Source: Desmonostoc muscorum LEGE 12446 (lineage in GTDB: Bacteria; Cyanobacteriota; Cyanobacteriia; Cyanobacteriales; Nostocaceae). From it: DNA of 64,000 bases. Made by a program: the position numbers and the translations under genes. The notes under the pieces were generated by a model. The model saw only the letters and a list, made by a program, of their open reading frames with translations. It was not told the origin of the DNA and ran no database searches. Below are positions 19,793-30,235 of this stretch, in pieces; the stretch's first letter is position 1; each line of letters begins with the position of its first letter. The stretch spans positions 8,078,501 to 8,142,500 of the forward strand of contig NZ_JADEXS020000001.1 of the NCBI RefSeq assembly GCF_015207005.2, written 5' to 3'.

Positions 19793-20728
19793 TATAGCCC
19801 CAGTCTAAAGCACGGGCGATCGCACATAGAGAAGGATTGTTAACAGTTACTCCACCATCAACATGAGGATAACTCCATCGTGCTTGTAGTTTTTGATTTT
19901 CTGTGCAGGTGATATTTGATGTTTCCCAATTTGATAATTCAAATCCAGGAAAGAAGGTAGGAGCGGATGCAGAACTAGCGCAAATCTTCCAAAGAGGTTT
20001 ATTGGAGTACCAGGGAGTGTTGTTAGGATATTCTTCTATAGAATAGTAATTAGTAAAAAAAGTCGTATTTCTATATAAGGTATCGTAGGCAAGAATTAAC
20101 AAAATTGGACTAGGTTTTTCTTGTCCTCGCTTTTTTCTATCTACTGGCTTTCTATCTACTGGCTTTCTACCTACGTTTTCTAAAATAATTTCTTTTCCAT
20201 TTTCTGTAAAAAAGTCCTTTAAAACATTACATAAGCCAGTATTATCATACTTAGGTGCAAATAATCCATATTTCCCAATTAATTTTGCTCTTTCTACTAG
20301 ATTTGAAAGACTCCAATTCCCATGAGAGGGAAATATTTCTTTTCCTCGTTTCTCATACATATTAATCAGCTTTTTTATTGGTTGCCCAGTAGCAATACCT
20401 GCTGCTAAAACAGAGCCAGTAGAAGTCCCTGCAATCATATCAAAATAAGTTAGTAAACTTTGTTCTTTACCTTCAACTTCTTGTATCTGTTTTTCTACTT
20501 CTTGAAGTATAAGCGCTGTTATTAAGCCCCGAATACCACCACCATCTAGACTGAGAATTCTAAATTTTTCGTCGTTTTTGCCGTTGTTATTTTCCATGAT
20601 TATCTCCTAAAAACGAATTATTTTGAAAGATTAATGGTAAATATTTTTCATTCTAAAAACTTGCTTGATTGTGTCTAAATATAAGCCACAAGAACATAAC
20701 CTTTTACTTTCACCATATGTTCAAATAG

Positions 20729-20861
20729 ATGAACCTATCCCACTAATAAGGTTTGTGCTAAAAAGCTTAAGCTGATTGAGAAATAGAAACGAAAAATCAA
20801 GGTTTTCAAGCACATTTTAGGAAGAAAAGTAGGGATTTTCAGAATAGTGGGATAGGTTCAT
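20729..20861. mobile_element. 133-bp MITE with 17-bp terminal repeats
   Basis: Perfect terminal inverted repeats ATGAACCTATCCCACTA / TAGTGGGATAGGTTCAT enclose about 100 bp of non-coding sequence, flanked by ATAG at 20725-20728 and 20862-20865 as a probable 4-bp target duplication. The right copy of ATAG lies inside the TATAGCG end of the next repeat, so the MITE inserted at the edge of that older element. No transposase with these ends was recognised in the window. Confidence 0.8.
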
Positions 20862-20956
20862 ATAGCGATTTTCATTTGAATGAGGTACACGGTAGAGGCG
20901 CACAGCTGTGCTAACCTACGAATTGTCTGTACTCCATGCAATTGCAAACCGCTATA
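20861..20956. repeat. TATAGCG...CGCTATA hairpin element
   Basis: A 96-bp element with ends TATAGCGATTTTCATTTG and CAAACCGCTATA and a degenerate GCGCACAGCTGTGC core. It is related to the elements at 35334-35439 and 46702-46796. A second partial CATTCAAATACATACCGCTATA end follows at about 20975-20997. Confidence 0.6.
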
Positions 20957-21500
20957 GTACACAAGTTTGTATCTCATTCAAATACATACCGCTATAGGTA
21001 AAAGCAAAGTTACTCGCAAAGCACGAAAATCACCAGGTAAAGGAGTAGTACGAATTCTAGACTGGAGAGCGGTTTTCAAGTCAGACTCTTAAATTATCCT
21101 TGAACGTTGGTTCTGTAACACTTATGTTGCATTTGGTCACTACCCTTCAGCTAAACAGTTTAAATGCGGCAACTTGTTTGCTGGCTCAGTATTTTTACTG
21201 AAAACAAGTAATTTTACATTAATTTTATAAGTGTACATTCACGCATTCGCGATCAGCCACACAGCATAAGTTCCAGTTGGGGGTAAATCTAGCGAGCGTA
21301 TTATGGGGGGTTTTCGTAGTACAAAACCTCAGCTTACTGGACTAGACCGCATTCCGTATACAGACCAGGTTTCAGGAAGCAATATAGAAAATTTCCGTGT
21401 AATTCACCCTGATATTTAGAACTTTTGCGAATATCATTCACTAGCACTACTCGACTCTATCGATAGCTGTACAGACGCGCTCTTAACTCCTTGTTTACCT
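20957..21500. other. Intergenic region upstream of the DUF3131 gene
   Basis: No gene of confidence. A short plus-strand frame near 20998-21090 reads GKSKVTRKARKSPGKGVVRI and ends soon after; it looks like the tail of a lost gene and has no start. The rest should contain the promoter of the 21501 gene, but no box was clear enough to place. Confidence 0.4.
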
Positions 21501-24299
21501 ATGCTATACAAGCACCATCAACAAAAACTGTTGAGATGGGTTGCATTGTTCCTAGTTGGAACATTTCTGCAATTGTTGTTTTACATTCCGACACCAGTCT
21601 TATCCCAAAATTCCAATAACTGTAGCAATATTACAGTTCCTCTGACACCTGAAGAACAAACTTATGCTCGTGGTGCTTGGCAATATTTTGTGAAAAACTA
21701 TCAGCCAGCAACGGGATTTACTAACTCTACTGGGGGTTATCCTTCCGGTACGCTCTGGGATATGGGTAATTATCTGATGGCGTTGAATGCTGCACGCTGG
21801 TTGAATCTCACTGACCAAGCAGACTTTGATGCACGTCTTAATAAGTTTTTGACGACTCTCAACAGCCTGAAGTTATTTGAGGATGCGTTACCTAATAAAG
21901 TCTATAACGCAGCCACGGGACAGATGGTTGATTATGGCAACAATCCCATTGAACGGGGTATTGGTTGGTCTGCTTTGGATGTCGGGCGGATACTGGCGGC
22001 GTTTGATGTCATCCGCAGCTGTCATCCTCAGTATAATGATTGGCTCAAGGGAATTGTAGCAAAGTGGCAGGTAGCGCGATCGCTCAAAGATGGACAACTG
22101 TTTGGCGCTACTGTTCTCCCTGACAACAAAACACTACTGGTGCAAGAAGGACGACTCGGCTACGAAGAATACGGCGCTAGAGGTTATCAACTTTGGGGCT
22201 TTTCTGCACCCAAAGCTATTGCTTTTGAGCCGTTTAAGTTAGTGGAAATTAATGGCGTGCAAATTCCCGTTGATACCCGTGACTTTCAAAGCACTAACGC
22301 TAATAATTACGTTGTCAGTGAGTCTTATATTCTTGATGGTATTGAATTTGGCTTGCAAGGTGAGTTAGCTGATTTTGCTGCTAGGGTCTTAGATGTGCAA
22401 AAACGGCGTTATGACACCACAGGCCAGTTGACTGCGGTTACAGAAGACAATATCGACCAAGCACCTTATTTTCTCTACAACACTGTTTACGCCAACGGTG
22501 CAAACTGGGCAACTATTACCGATGCTAACCAGCCTTATCCCCAGTTTCGCAGCATCAGCACCAAAGCTGCTTTTGGTTGGCGCTATCTTTTTCCCGATAA
22601 TCCCTATGCCCAAAAAGTTTTTGATGCTGTTAAGGATCTCCGCAGTCCCGATGATAGTGGTTACTATGCTGGTATTTACGAAGAATCAAAGCAACCGAAT
22701 AAAGCTTTGACAGGTAATACTAATGGGCTAATTTTGGAGATTTTATACTACAAAGCTAGGGGAAATCGCCCTTTAATTGCTTCTGGTTCTGTAAGTGTGT
22801 CTACTGGCAAGCCCAGTGAAAATGCAACACCCTCAAATCAATCGAATTCTACTGTTACAACTCCTAGCCCAACCCCTGCGGATACTTCTAAAATTACAGA
22901 AGTGGCTGTTGCACCGATTCCACCAGTGGGTAGTCTGCAACCATCATCTAATCTCAAACTAGAAAGACCACTGTCGGTAATTGAACGACGCTATGCAGAG
23001 GCGGCTTGGCGATACTTTCAAGCAAATTATCATTCCAAGAGTGGGCTGATTGACGATCGCAGTGATTTCAAAGGTGCAACTCTCTGGGGCTTAGGAGATT
23101 ATCTCACAGCCCTCCATGCGGCGCGATCGCTCGATATCATTAACCCCAAAGAATTTGAAGGGCGCACCCGACATCTTTTAGCAGCCTTGACAAAATTACC
23201 TTTATTTGCTGGCGAATTACCGAGTCGGGGTTACGATACCAGAACGCTGCAATCAATAGATTATGGTGGAAATCCGATTCCAGAAGGAAATGGCTGGTCG
23301 GCTTTAGATTTGGGCAGGATGTTGGCAGCGCTTTACAACTTAAAAACCTGTCATCCAGAATACACATCTGCGGTAGATAAAATTGTGTTGGATTGGTCAT
23401 ACTTGCGTGTGGTGCGGGAGGGTATTCTTTCCAGTGCTACAGTTAGCAAAGAGGAAGATGGGCGATCGCTGATCCGTGTCAAACCTGAAACCCGCTTGGG
23501 TTATGAAGAATATGCCGCTCGTGCTTTTCAATTATGGGGGTTCAATGTTGACAATTCTGCTGTTGGCGGTGAATATCAAACTGCCTCAGTAGAGGGAGTG
23601 AAAGTACCAGTCCAACGCCATCGCACAGATACTAACTCCAAAGTTAACCAATACACAGTTAGCAATCCTTTCTTACTCTATGCTTTGGAATTCGGACTAG
23701 ATCCACAAATGCGATCGCTCTTTGAGCCAATTTTCCAGGCGCAAGCCGAACGTTACCGTCGTACCAGCATCCTCACAGCCTCAGCTACCACCTTAATCGA
23801 TCGCAAGCCTTACACTGTCCACAGTACAATTACTGGACAAGGCGATGCTTGGGTAGCTTTAGGAGATGACGGTCAACCTGTACCAAAGGGGCGATTGGTA
23901 AGTACAGCAGTAGCTTTTGCTTATCATGCTTTGCTTCCAGAAAACAAGTATAGTCAAGAATTACTGCAAGCAACGACTGATTTATATAATCCATCGGCTG
24001 GATTTTATGAAGGCTTCTATGAAACCACGGGTAAAACGGCGATAGGCTTCACTAGCAGCACCAACAGTATGATTTTGCAATCCTTGCTTTACAAACTGAT
24101 GAATGGACAACCCCTAATTCGTCCGACTACCACCATGAACTCTCCTTGGTGGGTGGCAGTAACTAAGGGTGATTCTGGGCGAGGTTTACCCAACACCGCA
24201 ATACAACGAACCAAGTTAATTTCTGATGGTTCTGGAAGTTACTGGGCTTCAACTAGCAAAAATACTCCACTAGTAACTGGCACAAAAACCACAGAATAA
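21501..24299 (+). CDS. Exported protein with two DUF3131 domains
   Basis: 932 residues. A hydrophobic N-terminal segment (about 10-33, LVGTFLQLLFYIPTP then VLSQ) is a signal peptide. Two homologous DUF3131-type domains follow (about 45-430 and 490-890), joined by a Ser/Thr/Pro-rich linker. Each begins with YA(R/E)xAWxYFxxNY and TLWxxGxYLxALxAAR, and contains GNPIxxGxGWSALDxGRxLAA and RLGYEEYxARxxQLWGF. DUF3131 has an alpha/alpha-toroid, glycoside-hydrolase-like fold, but its reaction is not established. It is periplasmic or surface-bound. Its plus-strand neighbours include a cellulose-synthase-like transferase and a PIG-L deacetylase, so a role in modifying surface polysaccharide is inferred. 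Confidence 0.88.
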   Translation: MLYKHHQQKLLRWVALFLVGTFLQLLFYIPTPVLSQNSNNCSNITVPLTPEEQTYARGAWQYFVKNYQPATGFTNSTGGYPSGTLWDMGNYLMALNAARWLNLTDQADFDARLNKFLTTLNSLKLFEDALPNKVYNAATGQMVDYGNNPIERGIGWSALDVGRILAAFDVIRSCHPQYNDWLKGIVAKWQVARSLKDGQLFGATVLPDNKTLLVQEGRLGYEEYGARGYQLWGFSAPKAIAFEPFKLVEINGVQIPVDTRDFQSTNANNYVVSESYILDGIEFGLQGELADFAARVLDVQKRRYDTTGQLTAVTEDNIDQAPYFLYNTVYANGANWATITDANQPYPQFRSISTKAAFGWRYLFPDNPYAQKVFDAVKDLRSPDDSGYYAGIYEESKQPNKALTGNTNGLILEILYYKARGNRPLIASGSVSVSTGKPSENATPSNQSNSTVTTPSPTPADTSKITEVAVAPIPPVGSLQPSSNLKLERPLSVIERRYAEAAWRYFQANYHSKSGLIDDRSDFKGATLWGLGDYLTALHAARSLDIINPKEFEGRTRHLLAALTKLPLFAGELPSRGYDTRTLQSIDYGGNPIPEGNGWSALDLGRMLAALYNLKTCHPEYTSAVDKIVLDWSYLRVVREGILSSATVSKEEDGRSLIRVKPETRLGYEEYAARAFQLWGFNVDNSAVGGEYQTASVEGVKVPVQRHRTDTNSKVNQYTVSNPFLLYALEFGLDPQMRSLFEPIFQAQAERYRRTSILTASATTLIDRKPYTVHSTITGQGDAWVALGDDGQPVPKGRLVSTAVAFAYHALLPENKYSQELLQATTDLYNPSAGFYEGFYETTGKTAIGFTSSTNSMILQSLLYKLMNGQPLIRPTTTMNSPWWVAVTKGDSGRGLPNTAIQRTKLISDGSGSYWASTSKNTPLVTGTKTTE

Positions 24300-25289
24300 A
24301 TAGAAATGCAACTAACTCAGGACTGATATTAAATCGGGTAGCATCGGAGTCATATGAGCGATCGCCTAGTTGTTTTTAGGCTTAAACATCACTTGTGCTG
24401 CGGATGTTTTCGGCAAATGATTTGACTATCAAAATATAAGGCAAGCTGTTACGCATTTAAGGGACTTCCAAACGATAAATTATCCCAAATTATTTTTACA
24501 TTTTTCGGGTAGCACAGTTGTGCGCCCCTACGAACGCGAGTGCGTCCCGCAGGGATGGGATATTTTTTTAATTGGAAGTCCCTAAGTTGTATATTTACTC
24601 GTGTTCGCGTAGCGTCTCTGTCAGGAGAGGGTTGTCATTGGTCATTTGTCATTAGTCATTTGTTTCTCAAAAGACAGATAACCGATGACAAAGCGAAAAG
24701 TTTGAGCTAAGGCTTCCTTAGATCAAAACTTTTCAAGAGAGGACAGTCTTAACGCTTGCAATGTACAATTTAGACGCGCACCGGCTTATATACAAACCTC
24801 AGTAATCAATATATACATTTCTCAGCAAATATAAAGAGTATGCAAAGATTTTGCTGAAAAGATAGACATGTAAGTAAATATTCGGTATTTAGTTATTATC
24901 GGGTTATTTAGATGTTTACTGTTTTCTGGCTAGATATTCGGGGGTGATGCCTACGGCGGCAAGCTACGCCTACAACCAGTGCAGAAAGACTCCTTATTTC
25001 ATACCGTGTCAAGTGTTCTCTATTTTCAAACTAGTAAGACTTATGCATTGACAAACCAACTCAATTTTGTACAGTGCTTAAGACTTACATAGTACTCAAT
25101 ACTCGGATCAGTAATCCTTGCAATCTGTACAACAGAGTGAATCTTGGGCAAAAGTTGATGACTCTCAAAGGCAAATCAAATCTGCCGAAAGCTTCAACTC
25201 TCGGCAAATTATTTGTGCCCTCAAACAGCACTAACTCGATTATTGACAACTGAAGTTACTCCAAAAATCGATTCAATCAGGAAAAAGTT
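24300..25289. other. Intergenic region with repeats before the RTX gene
   Basis: Nearly 1 kb with no recognised gene. It holds a GGTAGCATCGGAGT segment (about 24337), repeated near 29652 on the far side of the RTX gene. It also holds the AGGGACTTCCAA element, a degenerate GCGTAGCGTCTCTGTC repeat near 24607, a GTCATTTGTCATTAGTCATT low-complexity run near 24640, and a GCCTACGGCGGC repeat near 24952. The last ~150 bp before 25290 presumably carry the RTX promoter. Confidence 0.5.
24457..24585. mobile_element. MITE-like element, AGGGACTTCCAA ends
   Basis: Inverted ends TTAAGGGACTTCCAA and TTGGAAGTCCCTAA (12 bp perfect core) enclose about 100 bp that include a GCACAGTTGTGCGCCCCTAC hairpin half. 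The segment is non-coding and is called mobile only by its structure. Confidence 0.6.
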
Positions 25290-28200
25290 ATGGCAATTAT
25301 CATTGGAACCAGCGGTAACGACACCCTACAGGGCGGTTTTGATTACTACGATTACAACGACACCTTAACTGGTGGCGGTGGCAACGATATAATATTTTTT
25401 GACGGCGGCTCAAACTACATTAATACGATCACCGATTTCGGTGGAGTAGGTAAAGGAACAAACCCCACAGCAGCAGTCATTGCCGAAGTGGATACCCTAA
25501 GTTTCCAGTTGTATAGTGCCTTTACTGCTCAAAATTTGCTCCTCACCCAGAATGGCACAAGTTTGTCAATCGGCTTTCAAGGGTTTGGTCAATACAAATT
25601 CATCCTGGAAAACTTTGCCCTGGAAAACCTGGATAACCTCACCAAATCCACTGGAGCCACTGTAGATTTGGGTAATATTCTGTTTTATGGGCAAACTACC
25701 ATCACCGACAGCTTTGATGTCTTCAATGCTAACTCCACCCAAAGCACTGTCTTTAGAAAAAACACAGTTACCTTCCTAAACGACCTATCCAACAATGTTA
25801 GTGGATTTGACAATTCAAATGATGTCATCAATGGTCAAGGGGGTGATGACATTATTGAAGGCTTAAGTGGCAATGACATTTTGCGGGGTGGTGCCGGCAA
25901 TAATACCCTCAACGGTGGAGTTGGTGACGATAGTTTGTATGCTGACTCCCCCTCAAGCAATAATGTGTTTAATGGTGGCGATGGCAATGATTTTCTCTCC
26001 ATCTCTGGCGGAGACTACTACAACTCCTACGCACCAGGCTACGATGATCGCTCTTTAGGCAACAATACTCTCAACGGTGGTGCTGGTGATGATACCTTAA
26101 GTGCTAGCGGTTCATTAGGCGATAATCTCTTAGATGGGAGCGATGGCAATGATTCTCTCTCCATCTCTGGGAGTGTAACGGGTGAGCAGTACACAGCGTC
26201 TGACTCTGGCTCAGATGGCGATAACACCCTCAATGGTGGTGCTGGTGATGATACCTTGAGTGCTAGTGGTTCATCAGGCGATAACCTAATTTTTGGAGGC
26301 GATGGCAATGATTTTCTAGATATATCTGGCTTTGTTAACCAATATTATGACTCTTACTTCGACTCTCGCTCATCTGGCAATAACCTCCTCTCTGGGGGCG
26401 ATGGCAATGATACTCTAACAGCCTCTGGTGCCACTGGTAATAATACCCTCAACGGTGGTAATGGCGATGATAGCCTTATAGGTGGTGGTGGTAAGGATAG
26501 CCTCACAGGCGGGGGTGGTAAAGATATATTTGTTTACAAAGGCTTAAGCAACTACACGATTAATACTGGCACTCACACAATCGCCGATTTCGGTGGAGTA
26601 GGTAAAGGAACAAACCCCACAGCAGCAGTCATTGCCGAAGTCGATACTCTGATATTCCAGGACGATAGTAACTTCACTGCCGACAATTTGCTTCTCACCC
26701 AAAATGGCACAAGTTTGGAAATCAGCTTTCAAGGGTATGGTGATACCAGATTCATCCTGGAAAACTTTGCCCTGGAAAACCTGGATAACCTCACCAAATC
26801 TACTGGAGCTACTGTAGATTTGGGTAATATTCTGTTTTATGGGCAAACTACCATCACCGATAGCTTTGATGTCTTCGATGCCAACTCCACCCGAAGCACT
26901 GTCTTTAGACGAAACACAGTCACCTTCCTCAACGACCTCGACAACAATGTTACCGGCTTTGACAATTCAAATGATGTCATCAATGGTCAAGGGGGTGATG
27001 ACATTATTGAAGGCTTAAGTGGCAATGACATTTTGAGGGGTGGCGATGGCAATAATATTCTCAACGGTGGCGATGGCAATGATACTCTCGATGGTGGCAC
27101 TGGCAATAACACCCTCAATGGAGGCAATGGCAATGATTTCTTAAATTTATACTCCCCATCTACCTTGGTGACTCAGACAGTAGATGGCTCAGCAGGTAAC
27201 GATAGCTTGTCTGTCAGTTATAGCAGTGCTACCACGGGAATTACTTCGACTTTCGACGCCACTAATAACATCGGAGCAATTTCTACGACTCAGGGCACAA
27301 CAGTACTTAGCTACAAAAATATCGAACAATTAAATATCATAGGTACAGACTACGATGATTATATTGTCGGAAGCAATGGTAATGATACCCTCACCTCAGG
27401 CAATGACAGCAATGACACAATAGATGGCGGCGCTGGTGAAGATTTCTTGGATATTAGCCGGTCAACAGGGGATAACCTCGTCAATGGAGGCGATGGCAAT
27501 GATTATTTGCTAGGCTCTAGTAATTCCTATTACGACGAATCAGGAACATTTGTTAGTCGTTTGGTATCAGGCAATAACACCCTCAACGGTGGTGTTGGTA
27601 ACGATATTCTGACACTTTTCTATTCGACAGGGAATAATCTACTAGATGGGGGCGATGGTGATGATTCTCTGACGGTCTCTTTGGCCTCTGGTGACAACAC
27701 CCTCACAGGTGGCAATGGCGATGATAGCCTCACAGGTGGTAATGGCGATGATAGCCTCACAGGTGGCAGTGGCGATGATACTCTCACAGGTGGCAATGGC
27801 AACGATCGCCTCACAGGTGGCGGTGGTCAGGATAAATTTGTTTACGGCTACTACTACACGGATGATACTCCCACTCATACGATCGCCGATTTCGGTGGAG
27901 TAGGTAAAGGAACAAACCCCACAGCAGCAGTCATTGCCGAAGTCGATACCCTGATATTCCAGGACGATAGTCGTTTCACTGCCAAAAACTTGCTCCTCAC
28001 CCAGAATGGCACAAGTTTGTCAATCAGCTTTCAAGGGTATGGTAATACCAGATTCATACTGGAAAACTTTGCCCTAGAAAACTTGAATAACCTGAGCAAA
28101 TCCACTGGAGCCAGTGTAGACTTGGGCAATATTCTCTTTTATGGGCAAACCAGCACCACCGACAGCTTTGATGTCTTCGATGCCAACTCCACCCAAAGCA

Positions 28201-29417
28201 CTGTCTTTAGAACAAACACAGTCACCTTCCTCAACGACCTCGACAACAATGTTACCGGCTTTGACAATTCAAATGATGTCATCAATGGTCAGGGAGGTGA
28301 TGACATCATTGATGGCTTAAGTGGTAACGACTTGCTGCGGGGTGGTGCAGGCAATAACACCCTTAATGGTGGCGATGGCGATGATACTCTCGATGGTGGC
28401 ACTGGCAATAACACCCTCAATGGAGGCAATGGCAATGATTCCTTAAATTTCTACTCTCTATCTACCTTGGTGACTCAAACAGTAGATGGCTCAGCAGGTA
28501 ACGACACCTTGTTTGTCAGTTATAGGAATGCTACCACGGGAATTACTTCGACTTTCGATGCCACTAATAACATCGGAGCAATTTCTACGACTCAGGGCAC
28601 AACAGTGCTTAGCTACAAAAATATCGAACAATTAAATATCATAGGTACAGACTACGATGATTATATTGTCGGAAGCAATGGTAATGATAGGCTCAACTCA
28701 GGCAATGGCGGCAATGACACAATAGATGGCGGCGTTGGTGAAGATTTCTTACATATTATCTCGTCAACAGGGGATAACCTCGTCAATGGAGGCGATGGCA
28801 ATGATAATTTAGGGGCTTCTAGTAATTATTACTATTACAACGAATTAGGAGAACGTGTTGATGTTGTGGTATCAGGCAATAACACCCTCAACGGTGGTGT
28901 TGGTAACGATGCATTGTATATTAACTCTTCAACAGGCGATAATCTACTAGATGGGGGCGATGGTAATGATTTTCTGGATGCCTCTTTGGCCTCTGGTGAC
29001 AACACCCTCAATGGTGGCAATGGCAATGATACCCTCGTAGATGGCAATGGCAATGATACCCTCTATGGAGGAGTTGGCAATGATACCTTCTATGGAGGAG
29101 TTGGTACTAATACCTTTGTTTTCAATAGTTTCAATGAAGGACTTGATACTATTGATTACTTCAACCCCACTAATGAATTAATTCAGGTATCGGCTACTGG
29201 CTTTGGTGGGGGATTATCAATAGGTGTACTTTCAACTAGTCAGTTTACAATCGGAACATCTGCAACCACTAGTACTGAGCGATTTATTTATAACTCCACT
29301 ACAGGTGCATTGTTCTTTGACCAGGATGGCAGTGCAGGCGCATTTACTCAGGTACAGTTTGCACGATTATCTACTGGGTTGTCGTCATTAACCAACAACA
29401 ATTTTGTAGTTGTTTAA
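25290..29417 (+). CDS. Large RTX (hemolysin-type Ca-binding repeat) protein
   Basis: 1375 residues, acidic and glycine-rich. Many GGxGxDxL-type nonapeptides (e.g. GGNGDDSLTGGNGDDSL) form calcium-binding beta-rolls. A ~170-residue non-RTX module containing DFGGVGKGTNPTAAVIAEVDTL, ENFALENL, GNILFYGQT and FLNDL occurs three times (starting near residues 46, 430 and 865). A second module with GITSTFDATNNIGAIS occurs twice. No signal peptide is present; the C-terminus (FIYNSTTGALFFDQDGSAG ... SSLTNNNFVVV) resembles RTX type I secretion tails. No catalytic domain is visible, so an adhesin, S-layer-like or matrix role is likely. It sits between two polysaccharide-type genes. Confidence 0.9.
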   Translation: MAIIIGTSGNDTLQGGFDYYDYNDTLTGGGGNDIIFFDGGSNYINTITDFGGVGKGTNPTAAVIAEVDTLSFQLYSAFTAQNLLLTQNGTSLSIGFQGFGQYKFILENFALENLDNLTKSTGATVDLGNILFYGQTTITDSFDVFNANSTQSTVFRKNTVTFLNDLSNNVSGFDNSNDVINGQGGDDIIEGLSGNDILRGGAGNNTLNGGVGDDSLYADSPSSNNVFNGGDGNDFLSISGGDYYNSYAPGYDDRSLGNNTLNGGAGDDTLSASGSLGDNLLDGSDGNDSLSISGSVTGEQYTASDSGSDGDNTLNGGAGDDTLSASGSSGDNLIFGGDGNDFLDISGFVNQYYDSYFDSRSSGNNLLSGGDGNDTLTASGATGNNTLNGGNGDDSLIGGGGKDSLTGGGGKDIFVYKGLSNYTINTGTHTIADFGGVGKGTNPTAAVIAEVDTLIFQDDSNFTADNLLLTQNGTSLEISFQGYGDTRFILENFALENLDNLTKSTGATVDLGNILFYGQTTITDSFDVFDANSTRSTVFRRNTVTFLNDLDNNVTGFDNSNDVINGQGGDDIIEGLSGNDILRGGDGNNILNGGDGNDTLDGGTGNNTLNGGNGNDFLNLYSPSTLVTQTVDGSAGNDSLSVSYSSATTGITSTFDATNNIGAISTTQGTTVLSYKNIEQLNIIGTDYDDYIVGSNGNDTLTSGNDSNDTIDGGAGEDFLDISRSTGDNLVNGGDGNDYLLGSSNSYYDESGTFVSRLVSGNNTLNGGVGNDILTLFYSTGNNLLDGGDGDDSLTVSLASGDNTLTGGNGDDSLTGGNGDDSLTGGSGDDTLTGGNGNDRLTGGGGQDKFVYGYYYTDDTPTHTIADFGGVGKGTNPTAAVIAEVDTLIFQDDSRFTAKNLLLTQNGTSLSISFQGYGNTRFILENFALENLNNLSKSTGASVDLGNILFYGQTSTTDSFDVFDANSTQSTVFRTNTVTFLNDLDNNVTGFDNSNDVINGQGGDDIIDGLSGNDLLRGGAGNNTLNGGDGDDTLDGGTGNNTLNGGNGNDSLNFYSLSTLVTQTVDGSAGNDTLFVSYRNATTGITSTFDATNNIGAISTTQGTTVLSYKNIEQLNIIGTDYDDYIVGSNGNDRLNSGNGGNDTIDGGVGEDFLHIISSTGDNLVNGGDGNDNLGASSNYYYYNELGERVDVVVSGNNTLNGGVGNDALYINSSTGDNLLDGGDGNDFLDASLASGDNTLNGGNGNDTLVDGNGNDTLYGGVGNDTFYGGVGTNTFVFNSFNEGLDTIDYFNPTNELIQVSATGFGGGLSIGVLSTSQFTIGTSATTSTERFIYNSTTGALFFDQDGSAGAFTQVQFARLSTGLSSLTNNNFVVV

Positions 29418-29468
29418 GTGAGTTAGAGTTCCATCGCTTAGCAGCACAGGACAAGAATAAATTTTGAG

Positions 29469-29500
29469 AATGCGGGGTGTTGAAAATAGCACCTCGCATT
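29469..29500 (+). terminator. Hairpin after the RTX gene
   Basis: AATGCGGGGTG and CACCTCGCATT (one mismatch) form an 11-bp stem with a 10-base loop, 52 bp past the RTX stop codon, followed by a T-containing stretch. It is a plausible intrinsic terminator. Confidence 0.55.
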
Positions 29501-29951
29501 TGATTGCTCAATACAGTCAACTTTTAACAAACCACGGCGATGTCTAGCGACAAGCCGCTGACGCTCCTTCTACGTCGCTACCGCTTCGCTAATGCGTCTA
29601 CGCATTCTCAGTGTCCAACATGATAATCTCGATGCAAGTGAAATCAAATCCGGTAGCATCGGAGTGATACGATCGCAAGAAAGTAACAAAGAGTGCGTAG
29701 TCCAGGCGATCGCTATGCCTAAAATTTTGAAAATAGAGCAACATAACTGTCTAGAACATTTGGAAAAGCGCTGGAACCCGGCGCTCTGAACTTTTGCTAG
29801 AGAACACCCACAGAAGTCAAAAGCTCAGGAAGCCTTACGACTTTATCCAAAATTAAGAACTCGGTTTTCTTTATCCGGCAAAAACCCTGGCTTTTTTGTA
29901 TAAGCCCTATAACTGTAATTATAGCAAGGGACTGGGGACTCTTTACTGGTG

Positions 29952-30098
29952 ATATCATGTCCGCCTAATCACTTATTAAAATCCAAGAACCCCACCCCGC
30001 CAAAGCTACGCTTCGTCTCCCCTCCCGAAGAGCGGGGAGGGGTTGGGGGTGGGGTGCAATGACTGTGGGAATCATAACTAATTATGCGGACATGATAT
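29952..30098. mobile_element. MITE-like element, ATATCATGTCCGC ends
   Basis: 147 bp with 13-bp inverted ends ATATCATGTCCGC / GCGGACATGATAT and an internal GC-rich stem made of two GGGGAGGGG-type arms. Its right end, read inward (TAATTAGTTATGATTCCC), matches the left end of the element at 9613, so they belong to one family. Confidence 0.7.
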
Positions 30099-30235
30099 GA
30101 CTGGGTGAAAAGTCTTTTTGTGTCTAGGTTTTATCATCTGTTAATGTCCTAACCACTTTGGCTGTTGCTATACAAAGCTATGTTTGTTAATAACCATCTG
30201 TATTTGGGAATACTTGTACATGAGTGAACGTAGTC

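Larger units (their letters stand above)
18263..20597 (-). pseudogene. Patatin-like phospholipase gene split by an IS
   Basis: The N-terminal part (20597 down to the IS at 19792) has the oxyanion motif DGGGIRG, the nucleophile elbow GTSTG (catalytic Ser) and the catalytic DGG in PHVDGGVTVNNPS, ending ARALDWGY. The C-terminal part resumes at KLENISLLSIGTGKDTEPY (18856 downward) and runs to 18263. Removing the 936-bp element plus one TATA copy gives GGC-TAT-AAA-CTC, i.e. DWGYKLENISLLSIGTG, an uninterrupted frame typical of cyanobacterial patatins (lipid acyl hydrolases). As it stands, the N-terminal fragment keeps both catalytic residues but ends in IS-encoded residues RTHLTSCEVLN. The C-terminal fragment has an ATG supplied by the IS end (MSNGFY). 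Confidence 0.9.

Noticed and set aside
25867..29053. Short frames inside the RTX gene on both strands
   Set aside because: They are shadows of the repetitive GGxGxDxL coding sequence and have no start signals or domains.
29592..29789. 65-codon plus-strand frame after the RTX gene
   Set aside because: It starts inside an interspersed GCGTCTACGC repeat, spans a second repeat and shows no recognisable domain or ribosome-binding site.
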